Origin: CAZYTM01 sp964649725
GTDB taxonomy: Bacteria; Desulfobacterota; Desulfuromonadia; Geobacterales; Geobacteraceae
Assembly: GCA_964649725.1 (NCBI GenBank)
Contig: CAZYTM010000002.1
Location: 124,001-188,000 of the forward strand
Reading direction: 5' to 3'
DNA length: 64,000 bases
The notes beneath the pieces are model-generated. The model was not told the origin of the DNA. It ran no database searches and saw only the letters and a list, made by a program, of their open reading frames with translations. Of this stretch, positions 32,641-41,741 are shown one piece after another (the stretch's first letter is position 1; every line of letters begins with the position of its first letter). The translations under genes and the position numbers were made by a program.

Positions 32641-34662
32641 CTAACTACTGCCTCTTGTTGCCTCGTTGATAATCCCCCCTACATCCAGTACCAGTATGGT
32701 GCGCTGATCACCCAGGTCAGCTGCACCCGATATCCCTTTGAAGCGCTTGAACGTTTCTCCCAGCGACTTTATGACGATATCCTGCTGGCCGAGCAGATCA
32801 TCAACAACTATTCCGAGCCGTTTCTCTGCAGCACCGACCACAACTACGTAAAAACTTTCAAGGATATCAGTCAACCCCTCTATCTGGAAAAATTTGCCGA
32901 GTCTGATTAATGGCAGGGTCGTCTCACGCAGCTGGATGACCTCCTTTTTTTCCACTGTCAGGATATCCTTGCTCTCCACCATAATGGTTTCCAGCACTGA
33001 AGTTATCGGCAGCGCATAAATACGTCCGACAGCCGAAATTATGAGCGCCTTGATTATCGCCAGGGTGATCGGCAGAGTAATGACGACACGGCTGCCGTGG
33101 CCGGTCCGACTTTCAATATCAACCATTCCGGAGACCCCGGCTATGTTGTTTTTCACCACATCCATGCCGACGCCACGACCGGATATCTCACTAATCTTGT
33201 CACTGGTGGAAAATCCTGGAAGAAAGATGAAGTCAAGCGCATCACGCTCGGAAACACCTTCCAGAGTAGCAATCAGCCCTTTATCCAAAGCCTTCTGCTT
33301 GACCCTGTCCAGATCTATGCCGCTGCCGTCGTCCTCAACCTCTATGACGACATGATTACCTTTCTGATACGAAGAGAGCCTGATCGTCCCTTTTTCGTCC
33401 TTGCCAAGCCGTATGCGCTCCTCTGGCAGTTCAATACCATGGTCAATGGCATTGCGGATTATATGCATGAGCGGGTCAGATATATCTTCCATGATCAGTT
33501 TGTCTAGTTCTGTATCAGCACCAAAAGTCTTCAACTCAACTTTTTTCCCTTGTTCGCGGGAAATCTTCCGGACAATTCGGGACATCTTTTCGAACAGCTG
33601 CCCAACCGGGATCATCCTGATCTCCATAACCCGCTTCTGCAGTTCGGTCAGCTTACGCTCCAGACCCTTGGCAACCTTACCAAGTTCCAGAGCCAATGCG
33701 GAATAACCATCGTTGCGCATCCGGTTGGACAGGTCATTGATGGTCGAATGCGAAAGCACCAGTTCACCGACGATGTTCATTAGATCGTCAAGTTTGCCGA
33801 TATCAACGCGGACTGTCCGGCTGAAACTTTTAGCCGTCAGGGATGACTCACCGGCAGCCAGCTGCCCGGCAGCTTCAATATCTGCTCCTGCTGCCACTCG
33901 CGGCGCCGAATCCTCGCCCAACTGCATGACACTGACATTGTCCCGGTCGAGCAGTGCCGTGATGGTGAATAACTCCTGGTCAGAGCCGAACAGCAGTTCA
34001 AAATCGATGGACATCTCCATGCCGCCGCTGGCACTGGGCAATGTGCTGATCAATTCCCCCTGTTTTTTCAGCTGTTCTGTTATCTCTCCAAGGTCCTGAT
34101 CAAAAGTGGCCAGGCTGAAAGAGGCGTGAATGGAATAGAGCCTGCGACCCTTACGCACATTTTCCAGCAGTCTGTGCTCTTCGTATTCTGTAAGTGCGTT
34201 CAATATCTTGTCGGAGAGCCCTAATCCCGCCAGAATAGAACCGGTATCATGCTGTTGAGGTGCGGCAATGCACGCATTGATCCGTTCCGTAGTCTTGCCG
34301 ATCTGCTGACTGTCAGTTACTCCCCCTGCATTGCGCACGAGCGAACCGAGCAGTTCCATGGCATCGAACAGGACATTCATGGTTGACTGGTTGAGAGGTA
34401 TCTTGCCAAGCCGGAGCGAATCGAGCAGGTTTTCCAGATTGTGGGCAAGGTCGGCAATGGTAGTAAAGCCGAACATCCCTGCCAACCCCTTGAGTGAATG
34501 GGCGCCACGAAAGATGGAATTGACCAGATCAGGATTAAAGTCGCCTGTGTCAGCACAGTCGCTGAGCCCGACCAGGTCAAGGCTCAATTGATCGATTATC
34601 TCCTCGGCTTCAGCGAGAAAATCCTTGACCGCCTTCCCCATGCTGTCTGTGGTATCACTCAT
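32641..34662 (-). CDS. cheA: Chemotaxis histidine kinase CheA
   Basis: The 673-aa kinase has an N-terminal Hpt domain with phospho-histidine H55 in FRGAHSLKGLAG, a short linker without a clear CheY-binding P2 domain, the dimerisation helices, an ATPase domain with HIIRNAIDHGIE (N box) and EVEDDGSGID (G box), and a C-terminal CheW-like domain (RIYALPITSVLETIM). It would phosphorylate CheB and several of the receivers encoded around it. Confidence 0.96.
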   Translation of the reverse strand: MSDTTDSMGKAVKDFLAEAEEIIDQLSLDLVGLSDCADTGDFNPDLVNSIFRGAHSLKGLAGMFGFTTIADLAHNLENLLDSLRLGKIPLNQSTMNVLFDAMELLGSLVRNAGGVTDSQQIGKTTERINACIAAPQQHDTGSILAGLGLSDKILNALTEYEEHRLLENVRKGRRLYSIHASFSLATFDQDLGEITEQLKKQGELISTLPSASGGMEMSIDFELLFGSDQELFTITALLDRDNVSVMQLGEDSAPRVAAGADIEAAGQLAAGESSLTAKSFSRTVRVDIGKLDDLMNIVGELVLSHSTINDLSNRMRNDGYSALALELGKVAKGLERKLTELQKRVMEIRMIPVGQLFEKMSRIVRKISREQGKKVELKTFGADTELDKLIMEDISDPLMHIIRNAIDHGIELPEERIRLGKDEKGTIRLSSYQKGNHVVIEVEDDGSGIDLDRVKQKALDKGLIATLEGVSERDALDFIFLPGFSTSDKISEISGRGVGMDVVKNNIAGVSGMVDIESRTGHGSRVVITLPITLAIIKALIISAVGRIYALPITSVLETIMVESKDILTVEKKEVIQLRETTLPLIRLGKFFQIEGLTDILESFYVVVVGAAEKRLGIVVDDLLGQQDIVIKSLGETFKRFKGISGAADLGDQRTILVLDVGGIINEATRGSS

Positions 34663-34698
34663 GCTGTCTCTCAGTGCGGCCTTGGCGGTGACAACTGC

Positions 34699-35064
34699 CT
34701 AGCCAAGATATTTTTTGATCAATTCCTGTAACCTTACCGGGCTGAAAGGCTTGACGAGGTATTCATTCGCACCGAGCGCCAGACCCTTTTCCAGATCCTT
34801 GTCACTGCTCTCCGTTGAGATGATAAAAAGCGGGATCGCCTTATATGCTGGATTGTTCTTTACATAGCTTATCAGCTCCAGACCATTAATATCGGGCATA
34901 TTGATATCTGTTATGATCAGGTCAACCTTTTCCCGCGGCAACAGCCGCAATGCCTCAAATCCACTGGCCGCCTCGAGTACTTCGTATCCGTCTAGCGGTT
35001 CAATGGTTGAGACCAGCAAAGACCGCATGGTTGGAGAATCTTCCGTGATAAGAATCTTTTTCAC
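34699..35064 (-). CDS. CheY-like response regulator
   Basis: The 121-aa receiver has E8/D9, phosphoacceptor D53 in ITDINMP, S84/T85 in IISTESSD and K106 in LVKPFS. It starts in an ATGA overlap with the preceding gene and lies just upstream of cheA, so it is the most likely direct CheA partner. Confidence 0.92.
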   Translation of the reverse strand: MKKILITEDSPTMRSLLVSTIEPLDGYEVLEAASGFEALRLLPREKVDLIITDINMPDINGLELISYVKNNPAYKAIPLFIISTESSDKDLEKGLALGANEYLVKPFSPVRLQELIKKYLG

Positions 35065-36749
35065 GCGCCCTCCGGAACTTTTTCCTTCAAACGTCGCTGC
35101 AGTAACGCTTTTTCCATCGCCATCCCCGCCTGTGAGAGGAATATCTCCAATGATTCGGTGTCCCCAATAGCTCTTTGCTCAGGAAGATTATCCCCATAGA
35201 GAATTGCAACCACTTTCCCTTCACTCGATATCGACCCGAGGAAGACCTCTGCCGGTATCCCCCCACCCAGCTTATCCCGCAGATAAGTACTCCAGGTGCT
35301 GTTATCCGGTTTGACCTTGATAGAGATCTGATTCTCTATAACCTGCGTGAATAGTGAGTCATCCCCTTTGGGAATCCTCATCTTCCGTACCTTGACATCA
35401 GCCATTTCATCTACGTCAGTAATACCGAACTGGCCCAGACCGACCACTTCGTCCTTCTTGACAATGAAAATCACTGCACGATTCATGAATTCCGAGGCAA
35501 ACCGGAGTACCAGAAGAATTATACCCCCTCCCAAAGCCGGGTCATTCAACTCTTCCAGCATCCCCCTGAGCAGGGCTATACCGGTACTTGGTGCCACCGG
35601 AGCGGCTGCAGGGGCAAGCTCCTCTCCCATCTCAAGGCGGAGTTCATCACCTATATTGACCTTGTCACTGACACTGCTCGGCTCGTCCCCATGTTCAATC
35701 TTATTCAACTCCAGCACCAGTGCCGGGCCAAAGGTCGCCATGACACCAGGTTCTACGATCTCTGTTTTGCGGGGCTTGATGACAAAGCCAAACCCCATTG
35801 AACGAACTTTCCTTTCCGCATCGCGATTGTGATAATCAGCCATCACTAACACCGGCAGATCAGCGAAATTCTGGTGTACAAGTTCCAGCAACTCAAGGCC
35901 ACCAAGGATTCCAGAGCCGTCCATGCGCGGCATAATAAGGTCGACAAGTAATGTCGGCCGTTCCTGGGCCCTGTATAATGAATCGATCATGATCAGAGTA
36001 TCTTCGCTTTTTTCAAACGGCAGGACTTCGTATCCGGAATTTCCGAGCAAATCTTCTAGACTGCAGCGGGTTGCTGCATCATCGTCCACCAGTACTAGTT
36101 TGCGAATTTTCTCCGGGGGGGGAATAACAGGTGCTACAACTGCCGGCTCCTCAGGAGCAAGATCAAAGGCAAGATCAATATTATCCTGCCCCTGTTCGGA
36201 CAGTGGAGGGGTGTCATCGAGGGGTTCACCCCGATGCCGCTTTTCATCGAGGATACGAGACCCTTCCATGGCCAGAAACTGGGGATTAAGCCCCTGATCG
36301 AGCATAAACTGGACCGGGTCCATCTTGGCATCATCGACGACTTCGACATTATCCTGCAATTCAAAGGCAAAAGTCCCTTCGTCCCAGGCAAACAGCGAAT
36401 AGACAACACTTTCTATCTGCTCACGAACCACCTCTTCAATCGCCTCTGCAGATGTCGTGAAATGTTTGCTGAGGATTGTACCGAGCCTCTCCTTGAATCC
36501 TTCCTCCTTCTGCAGACGGAGGGCCTGTTTCAGAGTAGCAAGGTCAATTACACCTTTCTGCGCCAGGACTTCGCCGATGTTCTGCTGGTAAGAGCTGGAA
36601 CTGGCCCTGATTACCTGGCCATGACGAAAGACGATCTTCCCCTCTCGCCCCCTGCTGTGCAAGGAAAGAATGCCTGACTTGCGGCTCAAACTGACTATTT
36701 GCAGGATCTCACCGAGACCAAGATCTTCTAAGTTACCGACCAGACTCAT
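35061..36749 (-). CDS. DUF4388 (PATAN-like) and receiver-domain protein
   Basis: The 562-aa protein opens MSLVGNLEDLGLGEILQIVS, the usual start of DUF4388/PATAN domains (about residues 1-140, including GKIVFRHGQVIRA). A receiver domain follows at about 215-335 (KLVLVDDDAATRCSLEDLLG, LVDLIMPRMDG) and a C-terminal GAF-like region at about 390-550. It is the first gene of the che operon. In cyanobacteria PATAN proteins act in pilus and phototaxis control; here the role is inference. Confidence 0.8.
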   Translation of the reverse strand: MSLVGNLEDLGLGEILQIVSLSRKSGILSLHSRGREGKIVFRHGQVIRASSSSYQQNIGEVLAQKGVIDLATLKQALRLQKEEGFKERLGTILSKHFTTSAEAIEEVVREQIESVVYSLFAWDEGTFAFELQDNVEVVDDAKMDPVQFMLDQGLNPQFLAMEGSRILDEKRHRGEPLDDTPPLSEQGQDNIDLAFDLAPEEPAVVAPVIPPPEKIRKLVLVDDDAATRCSLEDLLGNSGYEVLPFEKSEDTLIMIDSLYRAQERPTLLVDLIMPRMDGSGILGGLELLELVHQNFADLPVLVMADYHNRDAERKVRSMGFGFVIKPRKTEIVEPGVMATFGPALVLELNKIEHGDEPSSVSDKVNIGDELRLEMGEELAPAAAPVAPSTGIALLRGMLEELNDPALGGGIILLVLRFASEFMNRAVIFIVKKDEVVGLGQFGITDVDEMADVKVRKMRIPKGDDSLFTQVIENQISIKVKPDNSTWSTYLRDKLGGGIPAEVFLGSISSEGKVVAILYGDNLPEQRAIGDTESLEIFLSQAGMAMEKALLQRRLKEKVPEGA

Positions 36750-36795
36750 AAGAGCAACACTCTAATCCTGGAGAAATGATGATAAACCGGCGCTA

Positions 36796-36824
36796 ATCAT
36801 AAACTATCCTGGCTGCTAAGTAAA
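36796..36824 (-). promoter_or_regulatory. Putative promoter of the che operon
   Basis: On the minus strand TTTACT (36824-36819) and TATGAT (36801-36796) are 17 bases apart, about 45 bases upstream of the first che-cluster gene. The 176-bp gap between der and this gene holds no other clear signal. Confidence 0.5.
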
Positions 36825-36925
36825 GAAATTTGCGCCTCTGCGCAGACCTTTCAAAGTTACCAGCAAACCCGCATGGTGCTGGATGTTATCCTGCCCGGCA
36901 AGGTTGTTCACCTGCTGTAAGTTGT

Positions 36926-38239
36926 TCAGCGCTCCCTACCCTTGAAGAGCAGGCGCAACGGTGTCCCGGAAAAGCCGAACGCCTCGCGAAACTGATTGCC
37001 CAGGTAACGCTCATAGGAGAAATGTATGCCGTCAGGGCAATTGGTGAAAATGACAAAGGTCGGTGGTTTAGTGCCAACCTGGGTGGCAAAGAAAAATTTC
37101 ACCCGGCGCCCCTGGTAAAGTGGTGCATGGTGGGCCTCGGTAGCTGCGGAAAAGACCCGGTTCAGCTCAGCTGTGGTCACCCGTCGCGAGTATTGCTCCA
37201 TAACCGACTCGACCTCGGTCATGACCTTGCCGATCCGTTGGCCGGTATGGGCAGAGACAAAGATAATCGGCGCAAAGGGGAGATACTTGAACTCATCGCG
37301 GATCTGCTCCACAAATTTGCCTAATGTAGTATTATCTTTGCTCAACTTGTCCCATTTGTTGACAACGAAGATGCATCCCCGACCTGCTTCATAGGCATAA
37401 CCGGCTATCCGGGCGTCCTGCTCGGTCACCCCATCTTCAGCACTGATGACGATCAGTACCACGTCTGCCCGTTCGATGCTGCGCAGTGCATCGACCACAC
37501 TGTATTTTTCGATCTTCTCGGTGGTCTTCCCCTTGCGTCTTATCCCGGCAGTATCGATCAGCTGATAACGTTTCTGGTGACAGGTGAAATAGGTATCGAC
37601 CGAGTCTCTGGTCGTACCGGGGGTAGGATTGGCAACTACCCTTTCATAACCGAGCAGGCGGTTCACCAACGATGATTTACCGACATTCGGCCGCCCTACC
37701 ACCGCGACCTTTGTGACATGCTCATCGATATCGTCGGTTGAGGGGCCAGGCAGAGCCGCCACCACCTCATCCATGAGATCGCCGATACCACGGTTGTGTT
37801 CCGCAGAAACTGCATGGAGAGAGTCAACCCCAAGACCGTAAAAATCACCTATACCGATCTCCAGTTTCTCCCCATCGACCTTGTTTACCAGATAAAAGAC
37901 CGGTTTCGCAACACGGCGGAGCATCTCTGCGACCTCCCTGTCAGCCGGTGTCAGTCCTTCACGGCCATCCATGACAAAGAGGATGACATCGGCCTCATCT
38001 ATGGCAAGTTGCGACTGCTCCCGCATCTGTTGCAGGAGACGATCTTCGGTAACCGGTTCAAAACCGCCGGTATCGATAAGGATAAAGGGGACTTCAAACC
38101 TTTTTACTGTGCCGTAGTTGCGATCCCGCGTCACTCCAGGCATGTCGTCGACCATCGCCTTGCGGCGGCCGAGCAGACGGTTGAACAGGGTCGATTTGCC
38201 GACATTGGGACGACCTACTATGGCAACTATTGGCTTCAT
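36926..38239 (-). CDS. der: Ribosome-assembly GTPase Der (EngA)
   Basis: The 437-aa protein has two tandem GTPase domains, each with GRPNVGKS (near residues 8 and 182), DTGG/DTAG and NKVD/NKWD, and a C-terminal KH-like domain (VIFTNCPDGIHFSYERYL). Der is essential for 50S subunit assembly. The ATG overlaps the era stop by four bases. Confidence 0.97.
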   Translation of the reverse strand: MKPIVAIVGRPNVGKSTLFNRLLGRRKAMVDDMPGVTRDRNYGTVKRFEVPFILIDTGGFEPVTEDRLLQQMREQSQLAIDEADVILFVMDGREGLTPADREVAEMLRRVAKPVFYLVNKVDGEKLEIGIGDFYGLGVDSLHAVSAEHNRGIGDLMDEVVAALPGPSTDDIDEHVTKVAVVGRPNVGKSSLVNRLLGYERVVANPTPGTTRDSVDTYFTCHQKRYQLIDTAGIRRKGKTTEKIEKYSVVDALRSIERADVVLIVISAEDGVTEQDARIAGYAYEAGRGCIFVVNKWDKLSKDNTTLGKFVEQIRDEFKYLPFAPIIFVSAHTGQRIGKVMTEVESVMEQYSRRVTTAELNRVFSAATEAHHAPLYQGRRVKFFFATQVGTKPPTFVIFTNCPDGIHFSYERYLGNQFREAFGFSGTPLRLLFKGRER

Positions 38240-39129
38240 TGGTATCCAAACTCCTTTAGATATTGCACCTTCTCACTCCATTCACGACTTACGCGGACAA
38301 ACAGCTCAAGATAGACCCTGGTAGCAAGGAACCGCTCCATATCCTGGCGTGCCTCGGTCCCGATCCTCTTCAACATAGCACCCCTATGGCCGATAATGAT
38401 CCCCTTCTGGGAATCACGTTCTACATTGATTGTGGCAGTTATGGCAATAAGGCCGTCAGCACGTTCGGTAAAGCTCTCCACCACTACAGCTACAGCGTGA
38501 GGGACCTCCTCATGAGTCAGGCGAAGGACCTTTTCCCGGATATATTCTGCGACTATGAATCGCTCGGGAAGATCAGTCAGGATATCATCAGGGAAATACG
38601 CCGGCCCTTCCGGTAGATAGCCGAAAGTAGTGGCAACCAGATGCTCAACCCCATCACCGGTAAGCGCTGATATCGGAACAATCTCCTGAAAAAGTCCGAA
38701 AGTGGCATATCCGGCAATCACTTCGAGTAGCTTCGGCGGCGGCATCTGATCGCACTTGTTGATTACCAGTAGTACCGGTTGTTCAATATTGACCAGCTGC
38801 TTCATGATATAGTCACGACTGCTGGCAGGTGAAGCTGCTGCTTCCACCAGAAAGAGGACGACGTCAGCCCCTTTTAGTGCGGTCAGGGCACTCTCCAGCA
38901 TATACCTGTTAAGACGCGACTTGGCCTGATGCAGACCAGGAGTATCGATAAAGACAAGCTGTCCATGCTCCATATTATGGATCCCCTGGATGCTGTTCCT
39001 GGTTGTCTGGGGCTTGGCAGAGGTTATGGCCAGCTTTTCGCCGAGTATGGCATTGAGCAGGGTTGACTTCCCCATGTTCGGGCGACCGACGATTGCCACA
39101 AATCCGGAACGAAACTTTTTAATTGGCAT
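38236..39129 (-). CDS. era: GTPase Era
   Basis: The 297-aa protein has a G domain with GRPNMGKS, DTPGL and NKCD, then a C-terminal KH domain (KGIIIGHRGAMLKRIG). Era binds the 3' end of 16S rRNA during 30S maturation. It follows rnc and the radical SAM gene, as rnc-era clusters do in many bacteria. The second base-binding asparagine of the G1 loop is replaced (NMGKS for NVGKS), which is common. Confidence 0.97.
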   Translation of the reverse strand: MPIKKFRSGFVAIVGRPNMGKSTLLNAILGEKLAITSAKPQTTRNSIQGIHNMEHGQLVFIDTPGLHQAKSRLNRYMLESALTALKGADVVLFLVEAAASPASSRDYIMKQLVNIEQPVLLVINKCDQMPPPKLLEVIAGYATFGLFQEIVPISALTGDGVEHLVATTFGYLPEGPAYFPDDILTDLPERFIVAEYIREKVLRLTHEEVPHAVAVVVESFTERADGLIAITATINVERDSQKGIIIGHRGAMLKRIGTEARQDMERFLATRVYLELFVRVSREWSEKVQYLKEFGYQ

Positions 39130-40198
39130 AATAGCTACCTTCTTCAGGGTATATCAGATCTTTGGCAATGCTGCCGGTTCTGCATAAATTGCCGGCAGCA
39201 AGCCTTACTTGATGAAGTGCAAGGGAATTGTCAGCATAGACGTTAATTGCTGGAATATGTAGCAGTTTCTGTAACTGCCTGACATTCCTACTATTTTGAC
39301 CGACAACAGTGGAGATGCTTGTTGCTGCGCAATTTACCGTCACACTGGCAGCAGCAGGCATTTCATAGGCAAGCTTGCAGAGCAGATCAAAATAGAGCTC
39401 TCCTTCAACCAACTGGCGAAATGCAGGGTGATATGGCCCCGCCATGACAACCCCGGCTGCCGAGAGCTCATCGGTAGGCTGGAGACCGACCCGAATGACC
39501 GGGACCTGTTGCAGCAAAGCAGCATGGAGCAGTTTTTTGCACAGCCGTACTGCCGAATCGAGATCGAGAGGAGCATAGCTCCCTTGTCGATACATCTCTG
39601 CCAACTCAGTCCCGGAGAGCACCAGTGTCGGATAAAGTCTGATAAAGTGAGGCTTGAGAGCCAGGACCCGCTGCATAGACAATATCGACTTCTGTTCCGT
39701 GTCACCCGGGAGGCCAAGCATCAATTGTGCACCAACCCGCATCCCGACCATCCTGAGGATGTCAACGGCGTCAACGACATGGGCAGCCGTATGGCCGCGA
39801 CCGGAAGCCTGCAGGACGTCGTCGCACATTGACTGGATGCCAAGCTCAACAATTGCGACCCCCTTTTCCTGAAGAAATTTCGCAGTCGCGACATCGATCG
39901 CATCAGGCCTTGCCGAAACCCGCACCGCACTGATCTTGCCATTTTCAATCTGCTGCTGAAGAGGCTCCAGCAAGGCTTTCTGAAGCGTTAGTGGCAGGCT
40001 GGTAAATGAACCGCCAAAAAATGCGACCTCCACAACTTCCCTGCGGCTGGAAGAGCGGTACGAGGCAATGGTGGCATTAATCTCTGCTGCCGACGGCAGT
40101 TCGCCCGATTGGCCGGTAATGCTCCGTTGCTCACAATAGACACATTGTTGCGGGCAGCCATGATGAGGGATAAAGAATGGTACTATAAGAGGCTTCAT
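39119..40198 (-). CDS. Elp3-like radical SAM protein
   Basis: The 359-aa protein starts MKPLIVPFFIPHHGCPQQC with the radical SAM cluster motif CPQQCVYC (CX3CX2C) near residue 15, followed by FFGGSFTSLP and ELGIQSMCDDVL, which fit the Elp3/HemN-like group. No acetyltransferase domain is attached, unlike true Elp3. The substrate is unknown. It overlaps rnc by four bases and era by 11 bases, so it is embedded in a translation and RNA-processing operon, pointing to tRNA or rRNA modification (inference). Confidence 0.85.
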   Translation of the reverse strand: MKPLIVPFFIPHHGCPQQCVYCEQRSITGQSGELPSAAEINATIASYRSSSRREVVEVAFFGGSFTSLPLTLQKALLEPLQQQIENGKISAVRVSARPDAIDVATAKFLQEKGVAIVELGIQSMCDDVLQASGRGHTAAHVVDAVDILRMVGMRVGAQLMLGLPGDTEQKSILSMQRVLALKPHFIRLYPTLVLSGTELAEMYRQGSYAPLDLDSAVRLCKKLLHAALLQQVPVIRVGLQPTDELSAAGVVMAGPYHPAFRQLVEGELYFDLLCKLAYEMPAAASVTVNCAATSISTVVGQNSRNVRQLQKLLHIPAINVYADNSLALHQVRLAAGNLCRTGSIAKDLIYPEEGSYYAN

Positions 40199-40926
40199 GA
40201 CTGGCCTGCAGTTGTCAAAGAGGCTATTTTTGCCAGTCCTATTTTTGCTGCGGCCTGCTCGGCTGCTTTCTTGCTGCTGCCGCTCCCTTCTCCGAAAAGA
40301 GCAGAACCGATCAAAGCCGTCACGACAAAATGCTGCTGGTGAGACGGACCGGTCACCTCCTTCAGCTCGTAGCGAGGGAGTGTACCGTAACCTGCCTGTG
40401 CCTTCTCCTGAAATTCTGTTTTGTAATCCCGCTCACCTGCATCAATCTTCCGCTGTTCGAGCAGCCAACTGATATCACGCGCAACCAGTTTACCTGCCGG
40501 ATCTGCCCCCCCGTCAAGATAGAGTGCTGCGACAACCGCTTCATAGGTATTGGCAAGGAGTGACCGCTTCTCTCTACCGCCGCTCTTTTCCTCACCACGG
40601 CCAAGCCGCAGATAGCGGCCCAGATCAAGCCGCTGGGCAAGTCTTGCCAAAGCAGCTTCTTCAACCAGAGAAGCCCTGATTCGACTCAGTTCTCCTTCCC
40701 GGCTGTCAGGATAGAGCTGCATAAGAATGGCGCTGACAAAGAAATCGAGCGCGGCATCACCGAAAAATTCGAGTCGTTCATTATCCTTTGCTGCTTTTGC
40801 CGCAGATTCATTGCAATAAGAGCGATGAGTGACGGCTTCCTTGAGCAGTTCCCGATTTTTGAAGCGGTAGTCAAGTGCCAATTCCAATTCGGCATATTGG
40901 ATATCTTGAGACAGGCTATCTTCCAT
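40195..40926 (-). CDS. rnc: Ribonuclease III
   Basis: The 243-aa protein has the catalytic signature ERLEFFGDAALDFFVSAIL, LANTYEAVVAALYLDGG with the second metal site, and a C-terminal double-stranded RNA-binding domain (residues of about 165-235). It processes rRNA precursors. A near-consensus promoter lies at 40985-41013. The 5' leader of about 50 bases contains a small GCCC/GGGC hairpin (40943-40954), reminiscent of leaders that RNase III itself cleaves, but this is speculative. Confidence 0.97.
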   Translation of the reverse strand: MEDSLSQDIQYAELELALDYRFKNRELLKEAVTHRSYCNESAAKAAKDNERLEFFGDAALDFFVSAILMQLYPDSREGELSRIRASLVEEAALARLAQRLDLGRYLRLGRGEEKSGGREKRSLLANTYEAVVAALYLDGGADPAGKLVARDISWLLEQRKIDAGERDYKTEFQEKAQAGYGTLPRYELKEVTGPSHQQHFVVTALIGSALFGEGSGSSKKAAEQAAAKIGLAKIASLTTAGQS

Positions 40927-40984
40927 AATCCCTTCTGTTAAGGCCCGCTTGGGCTGGCATCCTGATTACTCAGTTTAATTGTTG

Positions 40985-41013
40985 ATTATAGCTGATACAG
41001 CTCGTTTTATCAA
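40985..41013 (-). promoter_or_regulatory. Promoter of the rnc operon
   Basis: On the minus strand TTGATA (41013-41008), a 17-base spacer, and a perfect TATAAT (40990-40985). It diverges from the tmk promoter 31 bases to the right. Confidence 0.75.
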
Positions 41014-41043
41014 GAGCCATGCCGATTTTGCCCGATTTTAGAC

Positions 41044-41072
41044 TTGATTAATTCTGCGCCCTTCCATATAAT
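41044..41072 (+). promoter_or_regulatory. Promoter of the tmk-holB-ricT-metG operon
   Basis: TTGATT (41044-41049), a 17-base spacer and a perfect TATAAT (41067-41072); the start point would be about 20 bases before the tmk ATG at 41098. Confidence 0.75.
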
Positions 41073-41097
41073 TATTATTTTTTGACAGGATTACGCT

Positions 41098-41739
41098 ATG
41101 GCCTGCTTTATAACGATTGAAGGTGTTGAAGGGTGCGGTAAAACCACCCAGATACGATTGCTGGCCCAGCAGTTGAGCCAAGCAGGACATATGGTCAGGG
41201 TGACACGTGAGCCAGGCGGTTGTCAGATTTCCGACCAGATTCGTGCCATCCTGCTTGATGCTGCGAATCTCCGCATGGAGCCCCTTGCCGAGCTGCTGCT
41301 CTACGCAGCGGCCCGCGCCCAACATGTTGCCGAAGTGATTCAACCGGCCCTACTGGCAGGAGAGATAGTCATCTGCGATCGATTCACAGATGCCACAGTT
41401 GCATATCAGGGGTATGGCAGGCAGCTCGACCTTACCATCATCGACCAGCTAAACCGCTTGGCTACCCAGCATATCGGTCCTGACCTGACGATACTGATCG
41501 ACTGTTCTGTAGAGACAGGCCTGGCGCGAGCAATGGCCCGTATCAACGGTTCAACCGGGGCGAGGGAAGAGCGCTTCGAGCTTGAATCACTGCAGTTCCA
41601 CCAAAGGGTGAGAGAAGGTTATCTGACACTGGCGGAGAAAGAGCCGGGACGTTTTATAGTCGTTGACGGGGCCGCAGGAGTTGACAAGGTCGCAGCAGCC
41701 ATAAGTAAAGCTGTTATCGACAGATTAGCAAAGGATTGA
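41098..41739 (+). CDS. tmk: Thymidylate kinase
   Basis: The 213-aa kinase has a P-loop IEGVEGCGKTTQIRLL near residue 8, the DR(F/Y) motif in CDRFTDATVAYQGYGR, and a lid segment. It phosphorylates dTMP to dTDP. The operon continues with holB two bases after the stop, an arrangement common in bacteria. Confidence 0.96.
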   Translation: MACFITIEGVEGCGKTTQIRLLAQQLSQAGHMVRVTREPGGCQISDQIRAILLDAANLRMEPLAELLLYAAARAQHVAEVIQPALLAGEIVICDRFTDATVAYQGYGRQLDLTIIDQLNRLATQHIGPDLTILIDCSVETGLARAMARINGSTGAREERFELESLQFHQRVREGYLTLAEKEPGRFIVVDGAAGVDKVAAAISKAVIDRLAKD

Positions 41740-41741
41740 CC

